A DNA stretch of 64,000 nucleotides from Achromobacter denitrificans NBRC 15125 (GTDB lineage Bacteria > Pseudomonadota > Gammaproteobacteria > Burkholderiales > Burkholderiaceae_B). The DNA is taken from contig NZ_BCTQ01000019.1 in NCBI RefSeq assembly GCF_001571365.1, positions 58,701 to 122,700 on the forward strand, in the 5' to 3' direction. The notes beneath the pieces were generated by a model. The model saw only the letters and a program-made list of their open reading frames with translations, made no database searches and had not been told where the DNA came from. Below, one piece after another: positions 1 through 9,195 of this stretch. The position numbers and the translations under genes are program-made. Position 1 is the stretch's first letter; every line of letters begins with the position of its first letter.

Positions 1-539
1 GCCGTTGCCCTGAATCCAATCCGTTATTCGACCCAACACCACTCCCTGCCGGCCCCCTGGCCCAAAAATCGAATGAGTAACACGTCCGTCCAGCACGACG
101 CGCCGCCCGGCGGCACATCATGCAAGGGCCGTATTACATCTGAAAATTGAATGTGACGAAAGGAAAAATGATACGGGTGTCTTGCGCGGATGCGCGAAGA
201 GGCTCCGCGACGCTTGGGATGAGCCCGCGAAAACCGGGAGCCATGCAAGGCAACTGCTCAGTAAGCCCTTGATTCGATTTGAACAGAGCGGCGAGATTCG
301 AACTCGCTGCCTTCGGCTGCCTTCCAGAAAACGTCCTTCCGCCGAATTCGGGAAATATATGGCTGGAATCGCTAAGTCCGTCTCTTCATTGGATTTCCAG
401 CCATTCGAGGCCCACCAAGGTCTTCCCGCATCCTGCCGCGGCCGCAAAAAATCAGCCGCGCGATCGCCCACGACACCGCGTGCCTGTAGCCTTTTTGAGG
501 TCTGTGCGTCCGGGAAATTCCCTGCCTTGCAGCAGCCCC
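1..539. other. Stretch without a convincing gene
   Basis: No open frame here has the composition or start signals of a real gene; the frames that exist overlap one another on both strands and match no family I recognise. The only recognisable item is a tRNA-like 3' end remnant at 280-321. The DNA may be the edge of an accessory element that continues to the left of the window. Confidence 0.5.
280..321 (-). pseudogene. Degenerate tRNA 3' end, resembling tRNA-Pro at 24747-24823
   Basis: On the minus strand 280-307 reads as a T-arm (GCGAG stem, TTCGAAT loop, CTCGC stem), then an acceptor-like segment and TTCA where ACCA would stand. Aligned by eye with the 3' end of the intact tRNA-Pro at 24747-24774 it matches 23 of 28 bases, and weaker similarity runs on to about 321 (32 of 42 in total). 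There is no anticodon arm or 5' half, so it is not a functional tRNA. It lies in the same orientation as the tRNA-Pro, on that gene's 3' side, which is where the distal attachment repeat of a tRNA-inserted island would be. The match could still reflect general T-arm conservation. Confidence 0.4.
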
Positions 540-1625
540 CTAGTGGACCCACCCTACAGTCATTCGCGTGCAACGCCCTTGATCTTCGTCCGTGCATCGC
601 ATTGAAAGAAATACCGCTTTCCCGTCGACTATTGTGTCCCAATGGAGCTCTTCGTCATTGACGCTTTTGGGTGGGCCCAGTCGAGCGGTCACATCGCTTC
701 TATGCAAACCAAGCAGATTGATCTTGATGTCATCCACACCTCGCCGCCGCAACCAGAATGGCGCGTCTTCGCTTCGTAGATAGATGTATTGCACTTTTCC
801 GCTGGTTGAATTGGTGGCCACATAGATACCCCCCTTTTTATCGCCATAATTGTAGACATGCGTAGCCCCCTCTTTATCGACATTCACATTCAAAGGCTCG
901 CCGTAGGTATTTTTCATATCCGCAACACCATCGCCAAATCTCAACCCTGCGAATTGAAAAAAATCGATGAGCGTTGGATTCTTGGGAGGCTGCTTCGAGA
1001 GCGCATCTATCATTTTCTTATTATCTCTACGCTCCACCCACAGTTGCGCTTTCACCTGATGGGACCGGTCAAAAGCAATGCCATCCTTGGGTTGATCCAG
1101 CATAAGAATAAAGACCACATCGGCAAACCGAGACTGTTGCGGACGGTCCGCGAACAAGTACCAGCGCTCTGCCTCATACCCATCCTTTATCTTGGATGGG
1201 ATTCTTTTTACAGGCTTCACTCCCAAGCACTTCCCCAGGTCGGATGCCACCGAATCCAATGTGCCGCGCCAATTCTGCATAATCCCCTGCGTCTGCACAC
1301 CCTTCAACGGCGCAACGTCGAAAGATTTCATGAGATCACAAATGAGAGTTGGGCTATCCGCACGCAGAGAATGTTGAACGAACAGTTGGCAGCTCTTATA
1401 GCCCGGCGCAGGCTTTGACAACTCTCTAAGCCCTCCTTCATCAGAGATTTCCATCAATAATTTCCCGTGCATGCCGGGAAAGTCGTCGAGGGCAAGTCTC
1501 GCCAATTGCTCCGCGTTGGCGCAATCCTGCTCGTTTTGCGCAAACGCAGGGGAAAGGCCAAACGGGGTAAAAAACAGGCCCAGAAAAGTTGATAGCCCGA
1601 ACAATGAAGTTTGCGCGCGTTTCAT
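540..1625 (-). CDS. Hypothetical exported protein
   Basis: A 361-residue protein I do not recognise. It begins with a clear Sec signal peptide (basic MKRAQ, hydrophobic core, cleavage near the AFA-Q site around residue 29), so it should be periplasmic or surface-exposed. The mature part has four or more cysteines, possibly disulfide-bonded in the periplasm, and two tryptophan/tyrosine-rich stretches in the second half. The ATG is preceded by an AGGGGCGG ribosome site. It lies 18 bases downstream of a small membrane protein gene on the same strand, so the two are probably one operon. Base composition is visibly less GC-rich than the genes to the right, suggesting separate ancestry. No function is proposed. 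Confidence 0.6.
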   Translation of the reverse strand: MKRAQTSLFGLSTFLGLFFTPFGLSPAFAQNEQDCANAEQLARLALDDFPGMHGKLLMEISDEGGLRELSKPAPGYKSCQLFVQHSLRADSPTLICDLMKSFDVAPLKGVQTQGIMQNWRGTLDSVASDLGKCLGVKPVKRIPSKIKDGYEAERWYLFADRPQQSRFADVVFILMLDQPKDGIAFDRSHQVKAQLWVERRDNKKMIDALSKQPPKNPTLIDFFQFAGLRFGDGVADMKNTYGEPLNVNVDKEGATHVYNYGDKKGGIYVATNSTSGKVQYIYLRSEDAPFWLRRRGVDDIKINLLGLHRSDVTARLGPPKSVNDEELHWDTIVDGKAVFLSMRCTDEDQGRCTRMTVGWVH

Positions 1626-1643
1626 TTAGCCGCCCCTCAAGAT

Positions 1644-1991
1644 TTATCTGTAGGTCTTTGAGAGCTCGAAGAAGAACCATGCGATGCCCAGCCCCGCGAA
1701 GAACAGCAGAAATCGCAATAACGTTTGTCCCAATTTCGATTCAGCAAACCGCCAGCCGACAAGCGCTGAAATTGCGCCGAGGAGCAAATTATCCGAGACA
1801 GACCAGACATACAGAAATGCTGCCACGCCAATGAGAAAAGAAAGGCCAGATAAGACATCGCCCGACCTTTCCTCTGCACTGCGTGACTTTATCCAGTCCG
1901 GCTTTTTGTTCGGTTTAAAGGTGTGACAACGCTGGCAGACTCCCCCTGGGTATACATACTCGCGATAGCAGCCTTTGCACAGTTCAAGCAT
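1644..1991 (-). CDS. Small membrane protein with N-terminal zinc ribbon
   Basis: A 115-residue protein. The first 25 residues hold two Cys-X2-Cys pairs (CKGC and CQRC), the layout of a zinc ribbon. After a charged linker come two or three hydrophobic segments (about residues 47-68, 71-83 and 91-107), so it should sit in the inner membrane with the ribbon facing the cytoplasm. The ATG has an AAGGGGG ribosome site. It is the first gene of a likely two-gene unit with the exported protein at 540-1625. I do not recognise the family; the metal site is inferred from the cysteine spacing only. Confidence 0.6.
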   Translation of the reverse strand: MLELCKGCYREYVYPGGVCQRCHTFKPNKKPDWIKSRSAEERSGDVLSGLSFLIGVAAFLYVWSVSDNLLLGAISALVGWRFAESKLGQTLLRFLLFFAGLGIAWFFFELSKTYR

Positions 1992-2713
1992 TTTCGCCCC
2001 CTTCGCAATATTGCGATTGAGAATCTCACTTTACTGATCCGGCTCGTCCATTTTCGGGTGATCGATCACTGACAAGGCTGCCATTCCTTTAGCCGAGGCC
2101 AAGGGTCTACGCGTGCACGCGTGCGGGGATGTTTTGGGATTGTTCGTGCTTAGCCCGCGTAGTCGCAGAGAGGGCCCGCCTTGCCCTGCCCTGTCTCGCA
2201 GGCGATCCCGCAGAAACTGGCACTCGATACCTTCATGGGCTTCACGTCGTGTCCACCTCTCTGCCACCACTGTCGACGGCAAGGCCAGCGGTGGAGCTTA
2301 TGGTGAAACGCTACGGAAATAATACTGAAGGGCCTCGACAAATCAAGCCCGATCAAGGGAATTCCCTTGTCTCGCCTCGCCACTGTATTCCGTGGCGCCA
2401 GCCCCGCTCAACATGGATGATGCAATCGTCACGCCCATGTCAATAGCGCCGGCAAGCCGGCCGCATCCAGGCACGCGAAATTGGGAACGAGTTGTTGACA
2501 TTGCCCGATTGGGACAAGGCCCCGGGGCGGACTTGGATCGTGGCAAGGTTCGCCATCTCCACGGCTTACTCCCTTATGTACTTGGTCGCGCGGCGAAGCA
2601 CGCACTAGTCCCCTGGCAACGTTTCGGCTGACGAAAAGCTTCAGCGTTGAGCTTGCCCGCCACTTCCGCTCGGCCCATCATCCAGCGATCAACAGCGACG
2701 ACAGGGACTACCC
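1992..2713. other. Intergenic stretch, no gene recognised
   Basis: About 720 bases between the unknown membrane gene and the aldolase gene. Short frames on both strands have no family resemblance, plausible ribosome site or conserved-looking composition. The stretch could hold decayed coding DNA and the promoter of the aldolase-cupin unit, but I see no motif strong enough to mark. Confidence 0.4.
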
Positions 2714-3454
2714 ATGACAATTTCACGCGGGAGCGACGGCCATTCGAGAGTCGAAGTCGGCACATTCATCAAGACGCCAAGCGCACATATCGTTGAGATC
2801 CTCGCGGTGGCGGGACTGGATTTCGCCGTGCTGGACGCGGAACACGCGCCGTTCGATTTCGGCACGCTGGACGCGATGCTGATTGCCGGCAAGGCGGCCG
2901 GCCTGCCTCTTTTTGTCCGGGTTCCCGACTACCAGCCTTCGACGCTTCTGCGCTCGCTGGACCTAGGGGCGACGGGCGTTCTCGTGCCCCATGTGGATAC
3001 GCCGGAAGATGCGAGCATCGTGGTGGGCCGCTGTCGCTACAAAGCTGGCGTACGCGGCTACAGCGGGGGATCGCGGTCATCCGGTTATGGGGAAAAGGGC
3101 ATGCTGGCGGCCATTGAGGACGCCGAGCACGTGCAGATCATGTGCCAGATCGAGAGCATAGAGGCGGTCGACAACGCCCGGGCGATTGCCGCCACGCAAG
3201 GGGTCGACGGCATCTTCGTGGGCAGGGCGGACCTGGCGTTGTCCATGGGGCTTGCGGACAGTCAACACCCTGATGTCTTGAAAGCCACGGAGCACGCTAT
3301 CGCGGCAGGCGTGGCGCAGGGAAAACGCGTTGGCGTGGTCGCCAGCAGCCTGGAGGAAAGACACCGCTACAGCGATCTCGGGGCGAGCTGGTTCCTGCAT
3401 GGATCGGATCAGTCCCTCCTCAAACAGGCAGCCCGCGCGCTCATGCGCGCGTGA
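2714..3454 (+). CDS. HpcH/HpaI-family class II aldolase
   Basis: A 246-residue enzyme of the family that cleaves 2-keto-3-deoxy or 4-hydroxy-2-oxo acids to pyruvate and an aldehyde, using a divalent metal. The family landmarks are in order: DAEHAPFD with the catalytic histidine (His44), FVRVP with Arg69, MCQIES with the metal ligand Glu147, and GIFVGRADLALSMG with the metal ligand Asp173. Length is normal for the family. The ATG has an AGGGA ribosome site. It is followed by a bicupin gene, probably co-transcribed, and a convergent IclR regulator. The family fixes the chemistry (retro-aldol of a hydroxy-oxo acid), not the substrate; a last step of an aromatic or sugar-acid pathway is the usual role. 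Confidence 0.88.
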   Translation: MTISRGSDGHSRVEVGTFIKTPSAHIVEILAVAGLDFAVLDAEHAPFDFGTLDAMLIAGKAAGLPLFVRVPDYQPSTLLRSLDLGATGVLVPHVDTPEDASIVVGRCRYKAGVRGYSGGSRSSGYGEKGMLAAIEDAEHVQIMCQIESIEAVDNARAIAATQGVDGIFVGRADLALSMGLADSQHPDVLKATEHAIAAGVAQGKRVGVVASSLEERHRYSDLGASWFLHGSDQSLLKQAARALMRA

Positions 3455-3483
3455 GGCCGAAGCCTTTCATCACGGAGATTGCA

Positions 3484-4335
3484 ATGACTTTGGGAACCCC
3501 CTCGCTGAAGGATTTTTCCGCTATCCCGCCGCAAACCGACGAGCCCCTGCTCAAGGAATGGATCGCCCGCGGCGCCAACTTCGTCGCCTGTTACGTGCAA
3601 GCCCTTCCGGGCGCGCGCCTGGCCCGGGACGCGAGGCAAACCGACGAATACATGGTATTCGTGATCAATGGCGCGGGGTCGATCGAGACCGCGGATTCGT
3701 CGGCCGCGCTGGCGACGGGCCGATTGGCGATCGTGCCGCCGGGGCCCAGCGAACTGATCCTGACGGAGCCCAGCACCGTTTTCCTGCTGTTCTCGTCGCG
3801 CGCGGCCGATCTGGCGGCTCGGGCGGCCAACGCGGACGCCTACTCAACGAGCGCGCCCAACGTCGCGCCGCTGATGGCCTGGCCAGAACCGGCCGACGGC
3901 TATCGGCTGCGAACCTATGACGTCGCCGCCCATGTCCGCCCCGACAGCAATATGCGCATCTTCCGCAGTTGCAACCTGATGCTCAATATCATGTTGCCGC
4001 GGTCGGCACCACGCGACACGACCAAGCTCAGCCCCCATTCGCATATGGATTTCGAGCAGGGGTCCTTCGCGTTGCTGGGCACGTGGAAACATCATCTGCG
4101 CTATCCGTGGGGCAAGAATCTGAGCGAATGGCGCGAGGATGAGCATCGCGAGGTGGGCAGCCCTTCGATGCTGGTCATTCCGCCGCAAGTCATCCATACG
4201 AGCCGGAACATCAATGATGGGGAGGCCTGGCTGCTGGACATTTTCTCGCCCCCGCGGCTGGACTTCTCGACCCGGCCGGGAATGGTATGCAACGCGGAAG
4301 ACTACCCCTTGCCTGCCTGCGTTGCCACGCCTTGA
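3484..4335 (+). CDS. Bicupin protein of unknown substrate
   Basis: A 283-residue protein that reads as two cupin-like beta barrels in tandem. The second half keeps the pattern of a metal cupin: HSHMDFEQ (about residues 187-194) supplies two histidines and a glutamate, and PPQVIHTSRN supplies the third histidine. The first half (ARQTDEYMVFVINGAGSI) has the fold but lacks the histidines. The chosen ATG at 3484 has an upstream CGGAG; an in-frame start at 3451 overlaps the aldolase stop and lacks a site. It lies 29 bases after the aldolase gene and is likely part of its pathway, as an isomerase, lyase or dioxygenase, but the reaction cannot be told from sequence. Confidence 0.65.
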   Translation: MTLGTPSLKDFSAIPPQTDEPLLKEWIARGANFVACYVQALPGARLARDARQTDEYMVFVINGAGSIETADSSAALATGRLAIVPPGPSELILTEPSTVFLLFSSRAADLAARAANADAYSTSAPNVAPLMAWPEPADGYRLRTYDVAAHVRPDSNMRIFRSCNLMLNIMLPRSAPRDTTKLSPHSHMDFEQGSFALLGTWKHHLRYPWGKNLSEWREDEHREVGSPSMLVIPPQVIHTSRNINDGEAWLLDIFSPPRLDFSTRPGMVCNAEDYPLPACVATP

Positions 4336-4341
4336 GCGGAA

Positions 4342-5190
4342 TCAGCCAAAAGACAAGGCGTGATTCGCCTTGTTGGCCGCTTCCCGAAGCACCGGCAGGA
4401 ATTTCGAGATCATTTGTTCTGCGGATGCGCGGGCGGAGACTGCGCCTACATTCATGGCTGCGATGACCTTCCCCGAGCGGTCCCGCAAGGGGACGGCCAA
4501 TGAACGCAAGCCGATCTCCAACTCTTCGTCCACCAATATCCAGCCCTGCTCGCGTCCTTTGTCCAAGGCGGCGTAGAAGGCATCGCGGTCGACGATGGTC
4601 TTTTCCGTAAACGCCTGAAGCGGCCGCTCTTGCAGATACGCTTCCACCACGTGGCGAGGCTCGTAGGCGAGCAGCAGGCGCCCCATTGCCGAGACCGCGG
4701 CCGGCACCCGGCTCCCGACGCCAATGGCCATGTTCTGCACGATCCGCCGCGCTTGCGCCCGAGCGACGTACACGACGTCGGGCAGGTCCAGTACGCCGAC
4801 AGATGAGCTTTCGTTCAGCTCCGACATGACTTCCTGCATGTACGGCTGCACGCGGTCCCAGAATTGGCTGGACGACAGGTAGGCGTACCCGAGCTCCATG
4901 ACTGACGGCATCAACCGGAACGTCAGGCCATCCGTCGCGGCATATTTGAGCCGCACCAGGGACCCCAGCAGACGGCGGGTGGAGGCTCGCGGTTGCTTGG
5001 TGATTTCGGCGATCTCGGACAGGGTGAGAGGCCGCTGTTCACTGGCGAATGCGCGGATCACGTCCAGTCCGCGCTCAAAGGCCTGAACACCGACCTGGTC
5101 GTCTTCCGTTCGCGCCAGAATCTCGTCGCGTTTTTTCTTTGAGCGAGGCCGCCGGGCGGCCGCTATCGTTTTCTTCTGCTCTTGAGTCAT
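4342..5190 (-). CDS. IclR-family transcriptional regulator
   Basis: A 282-residue regulator with a basic N-terminal tail, a winged helix-turn-helix (about residues 30-95: LTLSEIAEITKQPRAST is the recognition region) and a C-terminal IclR effector domain ending VSARASAEQMISKFLPVL. The overall look is that of the PcaR/PobR group, which senses aromatic acids, though this is a family resemblance only. It is convergent with the aldolase-cupin unit, ending 6 bases from the cupin stop, and lies downstream of hyuB on the same strand behind a terminator, so it has its own promoter. Candidate targets are the aldolase-cupin unit and the hyuA/aminotransferase promoter region. Confidence 0.88.
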   Translation of the reverse strand: MTQEQKKTIAAARRPRSKKKRDEILARTEDDQVGVQAFERGLDVIRAFASEQRPLTLSEIAEITKQPRASTRRLLGSLVRLKYAATDGLTFRLMPSVMELGYAYLSSSQFWDRVQPYMQEVMSELNESSSVGVLDLPDVVYVARAQARRIVQNMAIGVGSRVPAAVSAMGRLLLAYEPRHVVEAYLQERPLQAFTEKTIVDRDAFYAALDKGREQGWILVDEELEIGLRSLAVPLRDRSGKVIAAMNVGAVSARASAEQMISKFLPVLREAANKANHALSFG

Positions 5191-5211
5191 GTATTGAGGT
5201 GCGCAGTGAGG

Positions 5212-5241
5212 AAAACCGCGTCGGCGCGGGCCGACGCGGTT
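5212..5241 (-). terminator. Rho-independent terminator of hyuAB
   Basis: A 12-bp perfect stem (5214-5225 with 5230-5241, loop of 4) followed on the minus strand by a short T run, 14 bases after the hyuB stop. It separates hyuAB from the iclR gene. Confidence 0.75.
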
Positions 5242-5254
5242 CCAGGCGGCCTGA

Positions 5255-6859
5255 TCAGGCCAGATATCCTATCACTTCATCCTTGCGCCGGCGTTCCGGA
5301 TTCCGTTTTTCGGGGTCTCCAAACCCCCCTCCGCCCGGTGTCGCAAGATAGACGACGTCGCCCGGCTCAACGCGATGTTGCCGCTTCTGCTCTGCGGGGG
5401 TGAGCGCGCGTCCGTTGATCTGCAGCACGCCGGTACTGCCGTGCCGACCGCCGCAGACGCCCGGCGCCGGCGTTTGGGTGCGTTCGGCATGGAAGCCGAT
5501 GACGACGGGACGCTCGCCGGCGTGCCGCAGCTGGACCTCCTGGCCCAAGCCGCCCCGGTATTCGCCGTCGCCGCCGGATCCGCCGCGCAGGCGTTTGAAT
5601 TCGTAGCGCAGCGGCGACTGTTGCTCGGTCATCTCGATGGGCACGTTCGATACGTTGCTCGGCCAGCTCAGGCAGGCGTAGCCATCCCGATTGTGCATAG
5701 CGCCGACGCCGCCATTGAAGAAAATCTTGTTCACGAAAGTGCGTCCGCCGTCGTCCTGGCCGGTGACCTGCATGCTCCACAGCGGAGAGCCGGCACCCGA
5801 CATGATGAGGTGCGGCGCCGCTGTCTCGAATGCGCCGAAAATCAGGAACGGCAGGAAGTGGCCCACCAGCGTGCGACTCTGTCCCGATTGCGGATAAGTA
5901 TGGTTGAGGATCGAGCCTTCGGGCGCTGTGACTTCGATGGGCAACAGGGCCCCTTCGTTGTTGGGGAGGTCCGGCGACAACAGGCATTTCAGCGCGTACG
6001 CCGTTTGCGAGGCGGTGTAGCAGAGGGCAACGTTGATGCCGCGGTCGACCTGATTGGAAGAGCCCGCATAGTCGACCTTGATGCGCTCGCCGTCGACGTC
6101 GATCGCGACCTTCAGCGTCAGCGGTTCTCTCAGGCCATCGGCCTGGAGCGAGTACTCGTACTGCCCGTCCGGAAACTTCGCGATCGCATCGCGCATCGCC
6201 CGTTCCGTGCGGCCGATGATCTCGTCGGCCAGTTCGTCGAGCGTCTCGAACCGGTTCTCTCGCGCCAACTCGACGGAGCGCTGTTCGAGCAGTTGCAGGG
6301 CGGCGATCTGGGCCCAAAGGTCTCCGATCACCTGGTCCGGGACCCGCGTGTTCTTGCGGATCATGGCAATAAGGGTTTCGTTGGCGACGCCCGCATCCAT
6401 CAGTTTCATCATCGGGACTTGCAAGCCCTCCTCGAAGATGTCGCGGACGTCGGCGGAGCCGGTCTTGCCGCCCATGTCGGGGGCGTGCGCGGTGGTGGCC
6501 ACCATGCCGATGAAGCGCCCCTCGGCGAACATGGGTTTCGCCAGGGAGAGGTCGGGGAGATGGCCCGTCCCCATCCAGGGGTCGTTGGTGATGAGGATGT
6601 CGCCCGCTTTCAAGGTCTCGACCGGGAAGTGCGCCAGGAAATGCTTGACGGTCCTGGGAAGCGTGCCGATGAACGAGGGGATGCTCTCCGAGGCCTGGGC
6701 AATCGACCTGCCTTTCGTGTCGGTGACGATGCACGCGAAGTCATAGGATTCGCGGACGATGGTGGAAAACGAAGAGCGCAACAGGGCGGCACCGGCTTCG
6801 TCCGCGGCGGATACCAAGCGCTGCCACAGAATCTCAAGGGTGATGGGATCGAATTTCAT
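5255..6859 (-). CDS. hyuB: Hydantoinase B/oxoprolinase-family subunit
   Basis: A 534-residue protein of the HyuB family, the partner of HyuA in ATP-dependent opening of cyclic amides such as hydantoins and 5-oxoproline, and also related to acetone and acetophenone carboxylase subunits. Family landmarks: DPITLEILWQRLVSAADEAG at the N-terminus, ITNDPWMGTGHLPDL around residue 95, NPERRR-type C-terminus after GGGGFGDP. Length is normal. Its ATG overlaps the hyuA stop in an ATGA, so the two are translationally coupled. Substrate is not predictable: the family spans N-methylhydantoin, 5-oxoproline and ketone carboxylation, and no third carboxylase subunit is encoded nearby, which favours a hydrolase. 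Confidence 0.9.
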   Translation of the reverse strand: MKFDPITLEILWQRLVSAADEAGAALLRSSFSTIVRESYDFACIVTDTKGRSIAQASESIPSFIGTLPRTVKHFLAHFPVETLKAGDILITNDPWMGTGHLPDLSLAKPMFAEGRFIGMVATTAHAPDMGGKTGSADVRDIFEEGLQVPMMKLMDAGVANETLIAMIRKNTRVPDQVIGDLWAQIAALQLLEQRSVELARENRFETLDELADEIIGRTERAMRDAIAKFPDGQYEYSLQADGLREPLTLKVAIDVDGERIKVDYAGSSNQVDRGINVALCYTASQTAYALKCLLSPDLPNNEGALLPIEVTAPEGSILNHTYPQSGQSRTLVGHFLPFLIFGAFETAAPHLIMSGAGSPLWSMQVTGQDDGGRTFVNKIFFNGGVGAMHNRDGYACLSWPSNVSNVPIEMTEQQSPLRYEFKRLRGGSGGDGEYRGGLGQEVQLRHAGERPVVIGFHAERTQTPAPGVCGGRHGSTGVLQINGRALTPAEQKRQHRVEPGDVVYLATPGGGGFGDPEKRNPERRRKDEVIGYLA

Positions 6860-8946
6860 GCACGGTCTCCAGTATTCAGTTCCACGGCGATGATGCCGTT
6901 TTCAAGTAGTTCGAAGCTGCCATGGCTGCCAACGATGAGGGTGGACACGGACTCCTCAACGATGGCGGGGCCCGCAACCGTCGCGCCCGCAACCAGATTG
7001 GCGCGCTGATGCACAGGCATGTCGACCGTTTTGGCCAGGTCGGGGCAATAAGCCTTCCGGCGTACCGGCATCGTGGATTCGGTCGCGGCCTCGTCCCGCT
7101 GTTTTCCGAGTTTGGTATCGGCCGCACCCGACACGTCGATTCGCACATTCACGATCTCTATGTCATTGACGGGGGGAGTGATCGCGAAAACGCGTTTGTA
7201 CTCATCTGCGAACAGCTCCCGGATCCGGTCGGGGGTCGAGTCCCCGTAGGGGCCCGCGGGCAGCTCGGTAACCAATTCGAAGCCTTGGCCGACGAATCGG
7301 AGATCCGCGTACCGACGGGTGACGAGCGCCGTGCTCGATGCGCCGCTTTCCTTGAGGGTCTGCATGGCCGATGCTTCCAGCTCCCGGTAGGCGTGTTCGA
7401 GCGTATCGATCTTGATCTGGCTGAGACGGTTCGAGAATGTCGTCACGCGGGTGACCTTGGGCGGCGCGATCAGTAGACCCAAAGCGGAAGCCACGCCCGC
7501 CGACGGCGGGCACAGCATGCGGCGAAGGCGCAGCTTCTTGGCGACGCTGTAACCGTGCAGCGGGCCTCCACCTCCCGTGACGAGCAGAGAATACTCACGA
7601 GCATCCCCTCCACGCTCGGCGATATGGACGCGGGCGGCGGCGGCCATGTTCTCGTTCACGACGTCGGTGACGCCGGGCACGCACGACGCCGCATTCATAT
7701 CGAGTGTCTTGGCGACCGTGGCGAGGGCCTTTTGGGCAGCGGCTTCGCTGATCTTCATCGTGCCGCCGGCAAACGTGTCCGGATTCAGGTAACCCAGGCA
7801 CAAGTTCGCGTCGGTCACCGTCGGATGCTCGCCGCCTTTCTGATAGCACGCCGGACCAGGCTGCGAGCCGGCGCTGCGCGGGCCGACCTTGAGCAAACCC
7901 AGGTGATCCACGTGGGCAATGCTGCCGCCACCCGCGCCGATTTCGATCAGTTCGATCGTGGAAATCTTGATGGGCAGGCCGCTGCCCGTGCGGAATCGCT
8001 TCTGACGGGCGGCTTCGAATGTGTAGGCCACCAGCGGCTCGCCGTCCTCGATCACGCTGAGTTTCGCAGTGGTCCCGCCCATGTCGAACGCCAGGATTTT
8101 CGTTTCGGAAACATCCCGGCCGAATTGCGCGGCAACCAAGGCGCCGGCGGCGGGCCCGGATTCGAGCAACTGGACCGGCAGGCGCTTCGCTTCTTTGGTA
8201 TGCACGAGTCCGCCGTTCGATTGCATGAGGAAAAGCGGCGCCGTGATGCCCTCTTGCCGAAGGCTGTCCTCCAGGGACGAGATGTAGCGGTCGGCCAGCG
8301 GTTTGACGTAGGCGTTGGCGACCGTGGTGGAGAACCGCTCGTATTCCCGGATTTCGGCGACGACGGCGGCGGAACTCGAAATGGCGATGCCGGGCAGTTG
8401 CGCCTGGAGCATCTGGACCGCGGCGGTTTCATGCTCCGGATTGCAATAGGAGTGCAGGAAGGCGACGGCGATGGACTCCACGCCGAGCGTCTTGAGCTTT
8501 TGCCCGGCCGCCAGGAGTTGGCCTTGATCCAGGGGGCGGGATATGGATCCATCGGGTTCCGTGCGCTCGGCGACTTCCAGTCGGAGTTCGCGTGGCACGA
8601 GAGGCTCGATGAGATCGAGGAAGTTGTCGTACAGGTCATAGCGGCGCTCGCGGCCGATTTCCAGCACATCGCGAAAACCTTCGGTCGTGATCATGCCCGT
8701 GACAGCGCCGCGCCGCTCGATGAGGGCATTCGTGAACAACGTGGTGGCGTGGACGACTCGCACGACTTGCTGCGGCTGCACGGCGCACCGCTTGAGCAGA
8801 ATCCGTACGCCTCGCAGGACGCCCAGTTCCGGCTGGTCTGGCGTCGTCAGTTCCTTATGGCTGAAGTGGTCGCCGGACTGCACGTCCAACAAGACGATGT
8901 CGGTGAAGGTGCCGCCGATGTCGACACCTAGCGAATAGTGACCCAT
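6856..8946 (-). CDS. hyuA: Hydantoinase A/oxoprolinase-family subunit (ATP-binding)
   Basis: A 696-residue HyuA-family protein with actin-like ATPase signatures: GVDIGGTFTDIVLLD near the N-terminus and LAFDMGGTTAKLSV about residue 290, plus the EIGAGGGSIA loop. HyuA phosphorylates or activates the cyclic amide that HyuB processes. I place the start at the ATG of MGHYSLGVD, with GGAG six bases upstream; earlier in-frame starts at 8952 and 8970 lack a properly spaced site. It is divergent from the aminotransferase gene across a 249-base region with a 15-bp inverted repeat, which suggests shared control. Confidence 0.9.
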   Translation of the reverse strand: MGHYSLGVDIGGTFTDIVLLDVQSGDHFSHKELTTPDQPELGVLRGVRILLKRCAVQPQQVVRVVHATTLFTNALIERRGAVTGMITTEGFRDVLEIGRERRYDLYDNFLDLIEPLVPRELRLEVAERTEPDGSISRPLDQGQLLAAGQKLKTLGVESIAVAFLHSYCNPEHETAAVQMLQAQLPGIAISSSAAVVAEIREYERFSTTVANAYVKPLADRYISSLEDSLRQEGITAPLFLMQSNGGLVHTKEAKRLPVQLLESGPAAGALVAAQFGRDVSETKILAFDMGGTTAKLSVIEDGEPLVAYTFEAARQKRFRTGSGLPIKISTIELIEIGAGGGSIAHVDHLGLLKVGPRSAGSQPGPACYQKGGEHPTVTDANLCLGYLNPDTFAGGTMKISEAAAQKALATVAKTLDMNAASCVPGVTDVVNENMAAAARVHIAERGGDAREYSLLVTGGGGPLHGYSVAKKLRLRRMLCPPSAGVASALGLLIAPPKVTRVTTFSNRLSQIKIDTLEHAYRELEASAMQTLKESGASSTALVTRRYADLRFVGQGFELVTELPAGPYGDSTPDRIRELFADEYKRVFAITPPVNDIEIVNVRIDVSGAADTKLGKQRDEAATESTMPVRRKAYCPDLAKTVDMPVHQRANLVAGATVAGPAIVEESVSTLIVGSHGSFELLENGIIAVELNTGDRA

Positions 8947-8958
8947 GGTCATCTCCAA

Positions 8959-9153
8959 AAAAACGAACAAATGTTCAGTTCGGAATTTACTTTGGCGATT
9001 CTAGGCGAGTCTCGTCTACTTTTTCTAGCCTTTATGGGCACTATTTTCCTCCATCATGAGCCTCAATTTTTCGCATTTTTTTCTATAAATCAATAAGTTG
9101 ATCCCGTAACACGAAATCGGAAAGCACTAAAAACGCCCATTTGTTCGTTTTTA
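8959..9153. promoter_or_regulatory. Divergent control region hyuA / aminotransferase with paired inverted operator
   Basis: AAAAACGAACAAATG at 8959-8973 recurs exactly as its reverse complement at 9139-9153, one copy beside each divergent gene. The left copy is part of a smaller palindrome, GAACA-AA-TGTTC. The DNA between is AT-rich, with runs of T, unlike the flanking genes. The symmetric placement fits one regulator controlling both directions, probably one of the two IclR proteins encoded nearby; which one cannot be told from sequence. Confidence 0.6.
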
Positions 9154-9195
9154 TGATAATTTTGCGTAAACCAACTCTAGGAACGATGAAAGACC

